A DNA stretch of 64,000 bases, from NCBI GenBank assembly GCA_046351095.1, contig JAXLZC010000001.1, forward strand, positions 1,426,001-1,490,000. Reading direction: 5' to 3'. The stretch is from BQWY01 sp046351095. Lineage in GTDB: Bacteria > Nitrospirota > Nitrospiria > Nitrospirales > Nitrospiraceae. This document shows, piece by piece, positions 44,612 to 53,806 of this stretch. The notes beneath the pieces were generated by a model. The model did not search any database, was not told the origin of the DNA, and worked only from the letters and a program-made list of their open reading frames with translations. Both the position numbers and the translations under genes were made by a program. Positions within the stretch are counted from its first letter, which is position 1; every line of letters begins with the position of its first letter.

Positions 44612-44866
44612 TTAGCGTTTCCCGAGGTAGGTAAAAAGGTAGACCAACAACGACAGCAGCACACTCACGACCAGACTCGTCACGAGTGGAATATACACCG
44701 ACAGGTTGTCGCGTTTGATGGCGATGTCGCCGGGCAGGCGACCGATCCATGAGAACAGATCCGCAGCGCCGGGCGTCCGGCCGAGCAACATCAGCAGGCC
44801 ACCCACGAGGGCTAACAGCAATCCAACGATGAGTGCGAGTCGCCCGAGGTTCGTGAGGTCGTCCAT
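44612..44866 (-). CDS. DUF2905 small membrane protein
   Basis: An 84-residue protein with two membrane helices flanking the conserved GRLPGDIAIKRDNLSVYIPL segment that marks DUF2905. Function is unknown. The ATG at 44866 fits the family start; an upstream in-frame ATG at 44881 adds five residues. The stop is two bases before the SpoIID gene, so the two are co-transcribed. Confidence 0.88.
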   Translation of the reverse strand: MDDLTNLGRLALIVGLLLALVGGLLMLLGRTPGAADLFSWIGRLPGDIAIKRDNLSVYIPLVTSLVVSVLLSLLVYLFTYLGKR

Positions 44867-44949
44867 GGTGTCTCCATGCACGAGGATGGCGGCGCCGGAA
44901 TCGCCGACCCGGACCTTGTAGCGCTCCGACCGGCCGAAGTGAGCGCCGT

Positions 44950-45969
44950 TTATGCGATCAGCAACTCGGCGATTTGAATGGCGTTGAGCGCGGCGCCTTT
45001 TCTCAGATTATCCGACACGACCCAGAGGTTCAATCCGTTCGGCACGGAGGCGTCGTCGCGGATGCGACCGACATACACCTCGTCGCGGCCGGTGACGTCG
45101 AGCGGCATCGGATAGAGCTTTTTCCCCGGATCATCGTAGACGAGCACACCGGGCATCTCAGCGATGGCTGCACGCGCTTCGTTCGCCTTCAACGGCCGGG
45201 CTAATTCCACATTGATCGATTCGGAATGGCAGCGCAACACCGGCACACGCACGGTCGTCGCGGTGATCCGCATGTCCGGCGCGCCGAGAATTTTCTGCGT
45301 CTCGCGCGCGATCTTCGACTCTTCGGAACAGTCGCCGTCGCGCCCGAACGAGCCGATGTGGGGCAACACGTTGAACGCAATCTGATGCGGATACACCTTC
45401 GCCTGCACGTCCTGAAACGCGAGGATCGACTTTGTTTGCTCCATCAATTCGTCCATCGCGGCGGCGCCGGTGCCGGAGACCGACTGGAACGTCGTCACGA
45501 CGACACGCTTGATGCCCGCCGCCTGGTGCAACGGCTTCAGCGCCATAACCAACGGCGTCGTAGTGCAGTTCGGGATCGAGACGATATTCCGCGGCATCGC
45601 ACGCGCGGCCTCGGGATTCACTTCCGGCACCAACAACGGCACATCGGGATCCATACGGAACACGGCGCTGTCGTCGATCACGACGATGCCGGCGGCGCCG
45701 AGTTTTTTCCCGTACTCCTTGCTGATCTCGTCGGTGGCGGAGATCAGCGCAAAGTCCACGCCGGTGAAATCCGTCTGCGGCGTCAGCTCCTCGACCGTCC
45801 ACTCGCGCCCCTGGCAACTCATCACCTCGCCCGCCGACCGCTTCGAGGCGAACAGGCGCAGCGTCGCGAGCGGAAACTTCCGCTCTTCCAAAATCTCCAA
45901 CGTTTCTTTGCCGACGGCGCCGGTGGCGCCGAGAATCGCCACCCCGTAGGCCTGCTTTTTCGTTACCAC
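44950..45969 (-). CDS. asd: Aspartate-semialdehyde dehydrogenase
   Basis: A 339-residue enzyme that reduces aspartyl phosphate with NADPH on the way to lysine, threonine and methionine. The nucleotide-binding start AILGATGAVGKETLEIL and the catalytic Cys in SIPNCTTTPLVMAL are present. The start codon is GTG at 45969, with AGAAGGA just upstream. It lies at the end of the branched-chain amino acid gene chain, supplying the threonine route to isoleucine. Confidence 0.96.
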   Translation of the reverse strand: MVTKKQAYGVAILGATGAVGKETLEILEERKFPLATLRLFASKRSAGEVMSCQGREWTVEELTPQTDFTGVDFALISATDEISKEYGKKLGAAGIVVIDDSAVFRMDPDVPLLVPEVNPEAARAMPRNIVSIPNCTTTPLVMALKPLHQAAGIKRVVVTTFQSVSGTGAAAMDELMEQTKSILAFQDVQAKVYPHQIAFNVLPHIGSFGRDGDCSEESKIARETQKILGAPDMRITATTVRVPVLRCHSESINVELARPLKANEARAAIAEMPGVLVYDDPGKKLYPMPLDVTGRDEVYVGRIRDDASVPNGLNLWVVSDNLRKGAALNAIQIAELLIA

Positions 45970-45996
45970 GGTGTCCTTCTGTCGCGCGAACGAGGG

Positions 45997-47214
45997 TTAC
46001 GCGAGGATTTTTCTGATGCGATGATTAAACGTATCGGCGATGAACAGGTGCCCCTGCGCATCCGCCGCGATGCCGAAGGGATAACTCAAGGCCGCCTCGA
46101 GCGCGGGACCGCCGTCACCGGTATAGTTCGCGGCGCCGGTTCCAGCTACGCGGGTGATGATTTTTTTGCGTGCGTCCCAGCGACGAATCAGATGACTGTC
46201 CGAGTCGGTCATGACGATCGACCCATCGGCCAGCAACGCAATCGCATGCGGACGCGAGACATTCGTCGACCATTCGTTCGGGATACCCTGATACCGATAT
46301 TGCGAGCCGTCGCCGGCGACCGTGCGAATCACACCGGACTCGGGATCGATGGCGCGAATACGCCCGTTGAACGTATCGGCGACGTAGAGCGTCCCGTCCG
46401 GTCCCACCACTAAGCCGCTCGGTCCCGCCACAGATGCCTCGGTGGCCGCTATGCCGTCACCGTTGTAGCCGGCCTCGCCGGTTCCGGTGACGGTCGCGAT
46501 GATCCCACTCGCAAAGTCGAGTCGCCGCACACGATTGTTGCTCTGGTCGGCGATGTAGAGGCTGCCGCGATCCTCATCGAGCGCCACACCTACCGGCTCG
46601 TTCAACATCGCCTTGATGGCCGGGCCACCGTCGCCGCTAAACGCAGCTTTTCCCGTGCCCGCGACGGTTGTGATGATCCCGGTCACGGCATCGACGCGAC
46701 GTATCCGATGATGTCTGGTGTCCGCGATGTAGAGCGTGCCGTCACGCGCGACCGCAAGACCGGAAGGAATATTCAACGAGGCCGCCGTTGCAGGCCCGCC
46801 GTCGCCGAGGGTTTGGACCTGACCGCGGTCGAGAGTTCCGGTGACGAATCGGACGGTGCCGCTCAGGTCGGACACCTGCACGTACCGATCCGGTTTGTGC
46901 TCCGGAGGATCCGACAATAAATCGTCGTCGTTCGTGACGGACGAGGCAGGTGCGGCAAAGACCGAGGGACCGGCCTCCAACTCGGTTTTTGCCGCACCCG
47001 CCACCGTCACAATGTGTCCGGTGTCGGCCGAGACCTTCCGGATCAAATTGTTTTCCGCGTCGACGATATACAGATTGCTCGCCGCATCCACCGCGACGGC
47101 TTTCGGCTCGTTGAGTCCCGCCGCAAACGCAGGTCCTCCGTCGCCGCTGAACTCCGGCTCGCCGTTACCCGCCACGGTGAGAATCGTCCCGGGCGTGAGC
47201 GCAGTGGTAGACAT
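45997..47214 (-). CDS. NHL-repeat beta-propeller protein
   Basis: A 405-residue protein of about six NHL repeats, each with the pattern GDGGPA...LNEPxGVAVD...LYIADxxNxRIRxV. NHL propellers bind proteins or RNA. No signal peptide or lipobox is visible, so it appears cytoplasmic, unlike many bacterial NHL proteins. It is inserted between leuB and asd, with gaps of 51 and 27 bases, and is probably co-transcribed. Function unknown. Confidence 0.88.
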   Translation of the reverse strand: MSTTALTPGTILTVAGNGEPEFSGDGGPAFAAGLNEPKAVAVDAASNLYIVDAENNLIRKVSADTGHIVTVAGAAKTELEAGPSVFAAPASSVTNDDDLLSDPPEHKPDRYVQVSDLSGTVRFVTGTLDRGQVQTLGDGGPATAASLNIPSGLAVARDGTLYIADTRHHRIRRVDAVTGIITTVAGTGKAAFSGDGGPAIKAMLNEPVGVALDEDRGSLYIADQSNNRVRRLDFASGIIATVTGTGEAGYNGDGIAATEASVAGPSGLVVGPDGTLYVADTFNGRIRAIDPESGVIRTVAGDGSQYRYQGIPNEWSTNVSRPHAIALLADGSIVMTDSDSHLIRRWDARKKIITRVAGTGAANYTGDGGPALEAALSYPFGIAADAQGHLFIADTFNHRIRKILA

Positions 47215-47265
47215 GACTGCTGTGTGATCCGTCGTTCCGAAAATCCGTTGAATCGGCGTCGTCTG

Positions 47266-48342
47266 TTACGCCGCCAGCAAATTGCGCACGATCGCGTCGC
47301 CCATCTCCGTCGTCCCGACGACACGGGCGCCCGGCCCGGCGATGTCCTTCGTCCGGAACCCAAGGTCTAAGGTACGGACGATGGCGGTTTCGATGGCCGC
47401 CGCTTCTTTTTCTAGCTGAAAACTGTACGACAACATCATGCCGACCGATGCAATCGTCGCAATCGGATTGGCGATGTTTTTTCCGGCAATGTCCGGTGCG
47501 CTGCCATGGATCGGCTCGAAGAGTCCGACTTGCGCGCCGACGCTGGCCGACGGGAGCATGCCGATCGAGCCCGTGAGCATCGCCGCCTCGTCGCTCAAGA
47601 TGTCGCCGAACATGTTGTTGCACAACAACACATCGAACTGGCGCGGATTCCGCACGAGCTGCATCGCACAGTTGTCGACGTAGATATGACTGAGCTCGAC
47701 GTCCGCGTAGTCCTTCTGCACCTCGGTCACGACGCGCCGCCACAACTCAGACGACTCCAGCACGTTGGCCTTGTCCACGGACATGACTTTTTTCCGACGC
47801 TTCCGCGCGGCTTCGAACGCAACCTTCGCGATGCGGCGCACTTCCTCCGTCGAATAGACTTCGGTGTTGAATCCGCGTTCGCCGGTGGCGGTCTTCTCGA
47901 TGCCTTTCGGTTTGCCGAAATAGATCCCGCCGATCAATTCGCGGACGACCAGCATGTCGATACCTTCGATCACTTCTTTTTTCAGCGTCGAGGCGTCGGT
48001 AAGCGCGGCGTACAATTTGGCCGGGCGCAAGTTGGCGTAGAGCCCCAAATGTTCGCGCAGGCCAAGCAGCGCGCGCTCGGGACGCAAGCTGTAGTCGAGC
48101 CCTTCCCACTTCGGCCCACCCACGGCGCCCAACAGCACCGCATCGCTTTGTTTGGCAATGGTCAACGTGTCCTGCGGCAAGGGCACACCAATCTTGTCGA
48201 TCGCCTGCCCCCCGACATCGGCCGGGGTGAACTCAAACGTATGGCCGAACTTCTCGCCGATGGCCTTCATGACCTTCACGGCTTCCGGAACGACTTCGCG
48301 TCCTACTCCGTCGCCGGCCAACACCGCAATCTTCGCTTTCAT
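47266..48342 (-). CDS. leuB: 3-Isopropylmalate dehydrogenase
   Basis: A 358-residue NAD-dependent enzyme of leucine synthesis, oxidatively decarboxylating 3-isopropylmalate. Signature regions: LLGAVGGPKWE near the N-terminus and NMFGDILSDEAAMLTGSIGMLPSAS for metal and substrate binding. AAAGGA lies before the ATG. leuC and leuD are not in the window. Confidence 0.97.
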   Translation of the reverse strand: MKAKIAVLAGDGVGREVVPEAVKVMKAIGEKFGHTFEFTPADVGGQAIDKIGVPLPQDTLTIAKQSDAVLLGAVGGPKWEGLDYSLRPERALLGLREHLGLYANLRPAKLYAALTDASTLKKEVIEGIDMLVVRELIGGIYFGKPKGIEKTATGERGFNTEVYSTEEVRRIAKVAFEAARKRRKKVMSVDKANVLESSELWRRVVTEVQKDYADVELSHIYVDNCAMQLVRNPRQFDVLLCNNMFGDILSDEAAMLTGSIGMLPSASVGAQVGLFEPIHGSAPDIAGKNIANPIATIASVGMMLSYSFQLEKEAAAIETAIVRTLDLGFRTKDIAGPGARVVGTTEMGDAIVRNLLAA

Positions 48343-48408
48343 TGTCGCTGTCCTTTCAGCCCGTTGCGTCGCCCGAATCGCCCGCGCTCGCGGCGTTGTT
48401 CCACGCCG

Positions 48409-48771
48409 TTATTCCAACACCACTTCGTCTTCCAGTCGCCAGGCCGGTTCAACGAGACAAAGAAACTCGATGACACCGACGCCCGTGTTCGTCACACATT
48501 GTTTCGCGCCAGGCGGTACGTACACGGTGCAGCCTGGACCGATAGGCTGGACTTCGTCGTCCAGATGAAACTCGCCGGTGCCGGCGATGAAATAATAGAC
48601 CTCCGCGCTCGTGAGCCGATGCCAGAGGCTACGCCCGCCCTCCTGGATCGTGCCCTGCGCGAGGCTGTACCCGACCGCCAGACTGTGTTTCGCCGGATGA
48701 AACAGCTCCCGCAACCGCGTATGGTCGCCCGCCAAAAACTCCGGACGATCCTGCAGGGAGACCTTAAACAT
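48409..48771 (-). CDS. Small cupin-domain protein
   Basis: A 120-residue single-domain cupin. Motif 1 appears as HRLTSAEVYYFIAGTGEFHLD and motif 2 as VPPGAKQCVTNTG. Cupins of this size include metal-dependent isomerases, dioxygenases and sugar-binding proteins; the substrate cannot be told. It lies between leuA and leuB, with short gaps, so it is presumably under the same leucine-responsive leader. Confidence 0.8.
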   Translation of the reverse strand: MFKVSLQDRPEFLAGDHTRLRELFHPAKHSLAVGYSLAQGTIQEGGRSLWHRLTSAEVYYFIAGTGEFHLDDEVQPIGPGCTVYVPPGAKQCVTNTGVGVIEFLCLVEPAWRLEDEVVLE

Positions 48772-48812
48772 CCGCCCCTCGCAAAGCGGCCACTCTACCT
48801 GCGCATTCTGCG

Positions 48813-50366
48813 CTAAATCAAGTTGACCTTCTGCAGACCGGCCGCGTCTTTCGCCGCCCAGTAGGCGAGTTTGTTGACGGCGTTCAAGTAGGCGCGCGCC
48901 GAGGCGACGATGATGTCGGTATCCGCGCCGTGCCCCGAAACGACGCGCCCGTTTTCTTCGACCCGTACCGACACTTCGCCCTGCGCGTCGGTACCGCCGG
49001 TGATGGCCTTCACGGCATACATGAGCAACTTCGACTTCGTGCCGGTCATCGTCGCCAACGTACGGAACGCGGCGTCCACCGGCCCATCGCCTTGCCCGGT
49101 TTGTTTGACCATCACGCCGTCGATGTCCAACTCGACCGTGGCGGTCGGCACTTGGTTCGTGCCGCTCGCGACCTGTAACGACCGCAAGACGACGCGTTCC
49201 GACAGCTTGGCCAATTCGTCGGACACGATGCTTTCGAGGTCCTCCTCGAACAACTCCTTCTTCTGGTCGGCCAATTTTTTGAACCGTTCGAAGGCGTGGT
49301 TCACCTCGTCCTCGGACAATTTGTAGCCCAACTCTTCCAACCGTTGGCGGAATGCATGGCGTCCGGACAACTTCCCCATCACCATTTTGCTGTCCACCAA
49401 GCCGACGGATTCAGGCCGCATGATTTCGTAGGTGGTTTTATCCTTGAGCAAACCGTCCTGATGGATGCCGGAGGCGTGCGCGAACGCATTCGCGCCGACG
49501 ATGGCCTTGTTCGGCTGCACCACCATACCGGTGATTTTGCTCACCAAGCGGCTGGTCTTCATGAGCTCTTCGGTGTTGAGCCGCGTGTCGGCCTCGTAAA
49601 ACGCCCGGCGTGTCCGTAAGCCCATCACGATTTCTTCCAACGACGTATTGCCGGCGCGTTCGCCGATGCCGTTGATCGTACATTCCACCTGGCCCGCGCC
49701 TTCGCGGATCGCCGCCAACGAATTGACCACGGCCAACCCGAGGTCGTTATGGCAATGGACGGAGATCACCGCCTTGTCGCTGTTCCGCACCTTCTCGCGG
49801 ATACCGCGGATCAACTGCCCGAATTCCCACGGCACGGCGTAGCCGACCGTATCGGGAATGTTCACGGTGCCGGCGCCGGCGGCGATGACGGCTTCGAGTA
49901 CTTCGTATAAGTAGGACGGGGCGCTGCGGCTCGCGTCCATCGGCGAAAATTCGACATCGTCGACGTACCCGCGGGCGTGCTGCACCATCTCGACGGCGCG
50001 CTTCAACGCTTCCTCGCGCGTCATCCGAAACTGATGTTTTAAGTGAATGTCGGATGCGGACAAAAACGTATGGATCCGCACCTTCGGCGCGCCCTTGAGC
50101 GCCTCCCAGGCGCGGTCGATATCCTCCGGTTTGGCACGCGCCAAACTACAGACGGTCGAGCCTTCCACTTCGTTGGCGATACGCCGGACGGCTTCGAAAT
50201 CTCCCGGGGAGCTGTAGGCGAAGCCCGCCTCGATCACGTCCACGCCGAGGCGCGCCAGCTGTTTCGCCACCATGAGTTTTTCTTCCACGTTCATGCTGGC
50301 GCCGGGCGATTGCTCGCCGTCGCGTAATGTGGTGTCGAAAATGCGAATCATGCGTGGTGTGTCCAT
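48813..50366 (-). CDS. leuA: 2-Isopropylmalate synthase
   Basis: A 517-residue enzyme that condenses acetyl-CoA with 2-oxoisovalerate, the committed step to leucine. DTTLRDGEQSPGASM at the start and HCHNDLGLAVVNSLAA (metal-binding His pair) mark the catalytic barrel; the C-terminal ~120 residues form the leucine-sensing regulatory domain. The ATG at 50366 is chosen from family length and an upstream GGGAGAGGA. Expression is probably set by the T-box leader directly upstream. Confidence 0.96.
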   Translation of the reverse strand: MDTPRMIRIFDTTLRDGEQSPGASMNVEEKLMVAKQLARLGVDVIEAGFAYSSPGDFEAVRRIANEVEGSTVCSLARAKPEDIDRAWEALKGAPKVRIHTFLSASDIHLKHQFRMTREEALKRAVEMVQHARGYVDDVEFSPMDASRSAPSYLYEVLEAVIAAGAGTVNIPDTVGYAVPWEFGQLIRGIREKVRNSDKAVISVHCHNDLGLAVVNSLAAIREGAGQVECTINGIGERAGNTSLEEIVMGLRTRRAFYEADTRLNTEELMKTSRLVSKITGMVVQPNKAIVGANAFAHASGIHQDGLLKDKTTYEIMRPESVGLVDSKMVMGKLSGRHAFRQRLEELGYKLSEDEVNHAFERFKKLADQKKELFEEDLESIVSDELAKLSERVVLRSLQVASGTNQVPTATVELDIDGVMVKQTGQGDGPVDAAFRTLATMTGTKSKLLMYAVKAITGGTDAQGEVSVRVEENGRVVSGHGADTDIIVASARAYLNAVNKLAYWAAKDAAGLQKVNLI

Positions 50367-50400
50367 GGCGTCCTCTCCCTCGTTCGCGACCGCTCGGCAA

Positions 50401-50448
50401 TAAAAAAGCCTTCGTCCCCGAGCGCGTAGGCTCCAGGGACGAAGGCTT
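50401..50448 (-). terminator. T-box intrinsic terminator
   Basis: The stem AAGCCTTCGTCCC (50448-50436) pairs with GGGACGAAGGCTT, followed by TTTTTA on the minus strand. It is mutually exclusive with the antiterminator that includes the T-box sequence. Confidence 0.92.
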
Positions 50449-50662
50449 GTTCGCAAGCGCTCCGTGGTACCACCCTGATTCGATGTCCGTCGGCCCGAAC
50501 GACCGGCGTGCCATCCTTCATGCTCCCGTCTCGTGGGAATACGGAATCTGCTACCGCTGCATCACAGATTCGGCTCGGAGGCGAGTTCGGCGACTGTCCC
50601 ACCGGCTTGCACCACCCGCCGGCTCTCTCCAGGGACCAGAGCGCGCCTACTACTCCTCGTCG
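50401..50662 (-). promoter_or_regulatory. T-box riboswitch, Leu (CUC) specifier, upstream of leuA
   Basis: Read on the minus strand, the leader has stem I landmarks (AGAGAGCCGG, then GGTGG and AAGCCGG), a specifier segment GAACTCGCC whose CTC (50585-50583) is a leucine codon, the T-box GGGTGGTACCACGG (50474-50461) that pairs with the 3' end of uncharged tRNA, and a terminator with T tract. It starts about 12 bases after the pssA stop. Uncharged tRNA-Leu should prevent termination and allow leuA-leuB transcription. Confidence 0.93.
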
Positions 50663-50673
50663 ACGCCACGACC

Positions 50674-51462
50674 TTACGACTTCGAATCTACCAAAGGAGC
50701 CGGTTGTTTACCAGCCGGCTTCGCAAACGGCAACCGGGCCAATCCTCCGATCGGACCGGATAACGCGTAGCCCGCGCACAGGACGAACAACATCACCTGC
50801 GGCCAGGCCGCGACCAACATCACGCCTAAGACGATCCAGACCAGGTAGTTGAATCCGGCCCAGCCGTGAAAATCGAGGTCTTTGAAACTGCGATACTTCA
50901 ACGTACTGACCATCAAAAACGCCAACGCTAAGGTCATGACGAGGATTAGGAAGGGTTTTACTTCCTGGCCCATGTTGGCGATGTGCGAATCGAACACCAC
51001 CATGGTCGCGACGACGCTGGCGGCAGCAGGAATCGGCAGGCCCATGAAATAGCGGCTGTCGGACGCCGTGGAGATCACGTTGAAACGCGCCAGGCGCAAC
51101 GCGCCGCAAGCGACGAACGCGAACATGACGGCGGCCCCAACCATACCTTGGCCTTTAAGCGCCCAGGCATAAATCAAAAATCCCGGCGCGACGCCGAACG
51201 AGACCACGTCGGCCAACGAATCGTATTCCAACCCGAACTGGCTCGTGCCTTTCACCCAGCGGGCGGACTTGCCGTCCAGCATGTCGAAGATCAGCGCGAT
51301 CAAAATCGCGTAGGCGGCGTGCAGATGATTGCCTTCGTACACCGACAAAATCGCGTAGAGCCCGCAAAACAGATTGCCCGTCGTCAGCGTGTTCGGAATG
51401 ATATAGACGACTTTACGCCGTTGCTCGGCCTTGGAGAGGACACCACGTATCGCCATGGTCAC
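50674..51462 (-). CDS. pssA: CDP-diacylglycerol-serine O-phosphatidyltransferase
   Basis: A 262-residue membrane enzyme making phosphatidylserine. The CDP-alcohol phosphotransferase motif DGxxAR...G...D...D is present in DMLDGKSARWVKGTSQFGLE and DSLAD, near residues 65-95, followed by several membrane helices. The GTG at 51462 overlaps the psd stop; an ATG at 51456 with GGGG upstream is an alternative. It feeds Psd directly. Confidence 0.94.
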   Translation of the reverse strand: MTMAIRGVLSKAEQRRKVVYIIPNTLTTGNLFCGLYAILSVYEGNHLHAAYAILIALIFDMLDGKSARWVKGTSQFGLEYDSLADVVSFGVAPGFLIYAWALKGQGMVGAAVMFAFVACGALRLARFNVISTASDSRYFMGLPIPAAASVVATMVVFDSHIANMGQEVKPFLILVMTLALAFLMVSTLKYRSFKDLDFHGWAGFNYLVWIVLGVMLVAAWPQVMLFVLCAGYALSGPIGGLARLPFAKPAGKQPAPLVDSKS

Positions 51463-52109
51463 CCCAATTCGGCGAGGACCGACTCGCCGCCTTTCACCCG
51501 CGCCCCCACCGACGTCGTGATCCGACTGTTCGCCGGGAGATACAAGTCCATCCGCGACCCGAAGCGAATCAACCCGTATCGTTCGCCGACCGCGACCGTA
51601 TCACCGGGCTGCACCCAGGAGACGATCCGGCGCGCGATCAATCCCGCCACCTGCACGCAGAGCACTTTCGCGCCCTGCGCCGTCTTCAAACACATGGCGT
51701 TCTGCTCGTTCTGCAGCGTCGCCTCGGGTTTGTTCGCCGGGACAAATTTCCCCGGCTGGTAGATCACCTGCTCGACCGCACCCGCCATCGGCGCGCGGTT
51801 TACATGCACGTCGAACACGTTCAAGAAGATGCTGACGCGGATACTCTCTTCTTTGAGATACCGCGGTTCGAACTCTCGGTCAATGGCGATGACTTTTCCG
51901 TCACCGGGCGAGACAACGAGGCCTGGCCGACTGGGAACGCTGCGCGCCGGATTCCGAAAGAACCAGCCGGTGAACAACGTGAGTCCACCGAACAGGCAGA
52001 CCAACGGCGTCCAGCCGAGCGCCCAGGCGCCAAGCGTCGCCGCGACGGTCCCGCCCACGAAGGGCCAGCCCTCTTTGACGATCGGAATACCGACTGCGCG
52101 ATCGACCAT
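51459..52109 (-). CDS. psd: Phosphatidylserine decarboxylase (short PSD-A type)
   Basis: A 216-residue proenzyme. The self-cleavage site that creates the pyruvoyl group is the Gly-Ser of RFGSRMDLYLP near the C-terminus, and a His-containing segment FDVHVNRAPMAG is present. Two N-terminal membrane segments (~20-50). It converts phosphatidylserine to phosphatidylethanolamine. The stop overlaps the pssA start; ilvC ends ten bases upstream. Confidence 0.95.
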   Translation of the reverse strand: MVDRAVGIPIVKEGWPFVGGTVAATLGAWALGWTPLVCLFGGLTLFTGWFFRNPARSVPSRPGLVVSPGDGKVIAIDREFEPRYLKEESIRVSIFLNVFDVHVNRAPMAGAVEQVIYQPGKFVPANKPEATLQNEQNAMCLKTAQGAKVLCVQVAGLIARRIVSWVQPGDTVAVGERYGLIRFGSRMDLYLPANSRITTSVGARVKGGESVLAELG

Positions 52110-52118
52110 CTCGTGCGC

Positions 52119-53132
52119 CTAGTTCTTGGCCTTGTCGACGAGCTTGCCCTTCTTGAGCCAGGGCATCATCGCGCGCAACTTGCCGCCGACCTCTTCGATC
52201 GGGTGCCGCTCGCCTTTGGCCAGTAAGGCATTATACACAGGACGGTTGGCTTGATTCTCCAAGACCCAGTCACGGGCGAATTGCCCGCTCTGAATCTCGC
52301 CGAGAATCTTCTTCATTTCCTTTTTGGTCTCGTCGGTCACGATGCGCGGCCCGCGCGTGATGTCGCCGTACTTGGCCGTCGTGCTGATCGAGTATCGCAT
52401 GTTCGCGATGCCGCCCTCGTAAATCAGGTCGACGATCAACTTCACTTCGTGCAAACACTCGAAGTAGGCCATCTCGGGCGAATACCCGGCCTCGACCAAC
52501 GTCTCGAAGCCGTTCTGGATCAACGCCGTTAAGCCGCCGCAGAGCACGACCTGTTCGCCGAACAAGTCGGTTTCCGTTTCTTCGCGGAAGGACGTTTGGA
52601 TGATACCGGCGCGGCCGCCGCCGACGGCGCTGGCGTAGGCCAACCCAACTTCGCGGGTGTTGCCGCTCGGGTCTTGATGAATCGCCAAGAGGCAGGGCAC
52701 GCCGCTGCCCTTCGTGTACTCGGAGCGCACGAGGTGGCCCGGGCCCTTCGGCGCGACCATAAACACGTTCACACCCGCGGGCGGGACAATCTGGCCGAAG
52801 TGAATGTTGAAGCCGTGCCCGAACGCAAGGTACGAGCCGTCCTTCAAATGCGGTGCGATGTGCTGCTTGTAGATCGCGCCCTGCTGTTCGTCCGGTGCCA
52901 AAATCATCACGACGCTTGCCGCCTTCACGGCATCCGCCACCGGCATGACTTTTAATCCGCTGGCTTCCGCCTTTTTCCAGGACGCGCCTTCGCGCAAGCC
53001 GATTACGACATTGGCGCCGCTCTCCTTCAGGTTGAGCGCATGAGCATGGCCTTGGCTGCCGTAGCCGATGACGGCCACGGTGCGAGACGTAATGTGTTTC
53101 AGATCGGCGTCCTTGTCGTAAAAAATCTGCAT
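52119..53132 (-). CDS. ilvC: Ketol-acid reductoisomerase (class I)
   Basis: A 337-residue enzyme that isomerises and reduces acetolactate or acetohydroxybutyrate. The NADPH site is VIGYGSQGHAHALNLKESG, with the specificity loop following, and the C-terminal domain shows the metal-binding acidic residues (ECLHEVKLIVDLIYEGG). GAGGAG sits before the ATG at 53132; an upstream in-frame codon at 53147 is less likely. Third gene of the chain after ilvB and ilvH. Confidence 0.97.
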   Translation of the reverse strand: MQIFYDKDADLKHITSRTVAVIGYGSQGHAHALNLKESGANVVIGLREGASWKKAEASGLKVMPVADAVKAASVVMILAPDEQQGAIYKQHIAPHLKDGSYLAFGHGFNIHFGQIVPPAGVNVFMVAPKGPGHLVRSEYTKGSGVPCLLAIHQDPSGNTREVGLAYASAVGGGRAGIIQTSFREETETDLFGEQVVLCGGLTALIQNGFETLVEAGYSPEMAYFECLHEVKLIVDLIYEGGIANMRYSISTTAKYGDITRGPRIVTDETKKEMKKILGEIQSGQFARDWVLENQANRPVYNALLAKGERHPIEEVGGKLRAMMPWLKKGKLVDKAKN

Positions 53133-53209
53133 GGGGTTACTCCTCACTCATGAAACGGATTGGCGGATGTCGGGAAAACGACGGATCGATGCTCCGGCGA
53201 CGGCAGGCC

Positions 53210-53731
53210 TTATTCGCGCGCGACTTTTTTGGCGGCGGCGATGGTCGCGGCGCGGCTCGGCTCGCGGGCTACAGCCACACGACCGGTGCGGACAAGCTCT
53301 TTGATGCCCAGCGGCTGCAACAGATTGATGATGGCTTCGATTTTTCTCGGATCGCCGGACACTTCCATCGTGTACGTGGTCGCGGTGGAATCGATCACGT
53401 TGGCGCGGAAAATATCGGCGATACGCAACGCCTCGGCGCGGTCTTCCTGGCGCGTATGCACCTTGATCAAGGCCGTCTCGCGCGACACAAAGTCGCTTTC
53501 GTTCAGGTCCACGACCTTGATGACGTCGATCAGTTTGTTCAACTGCTTGATGATCTGCTCAATGATGCGCTCGTCGCCGCTCGTGACGATCGTCATTTGC
53601 GACATCGACGGATCCAACGTCGGGGCGACGGACAGGCTCTCGATGTTGAAGCCGCGGCCGCTGAACAGCCCCGCCACGCGGGACAACACCCCAAATTTAT
53701 TCTCCACGGTCACTGCAATGATGTGTTCCAT
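53210..53731 (-). CDS. ilvH: Acetolactate synthase small (regulatory) subunit
   Basis: A 173-residue protein with an N-terminal ACT domain (HIIAVTVENKFGVLSRVAGLFSGRGFNIESL opens it) and the conserved C-terminal domain. It activates IlvB and confers valine feedback inhibition. It lies between ilvB and ilvC in the same direction, with gaps of about 75 bases on each side. Confidence 0.96.
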   Translation of the reverse strand: MEHIIAVTVENKFGVLSRVAGLFSGRGFNIESLSVAPTLDPSMSQMTIVTSGDERIIEQIIKQLNKLIDVIKVVDLNESDFVSRETALIKVHTRQEDRAEALRIADIFRANVIDSTATTYTMEVSGDPRKIEAIINLLQPLGIKELVRTGRVAVAREPSRAATIAAAKKVARE

Positions 53732-53806
53732 CGTCCTCTTTCGCCCTATCGCACCCGGCGCCGCGCGATCCCGCGTCGGACGCCCGACTCGCTTCGCCCA
53801 CCGAAC

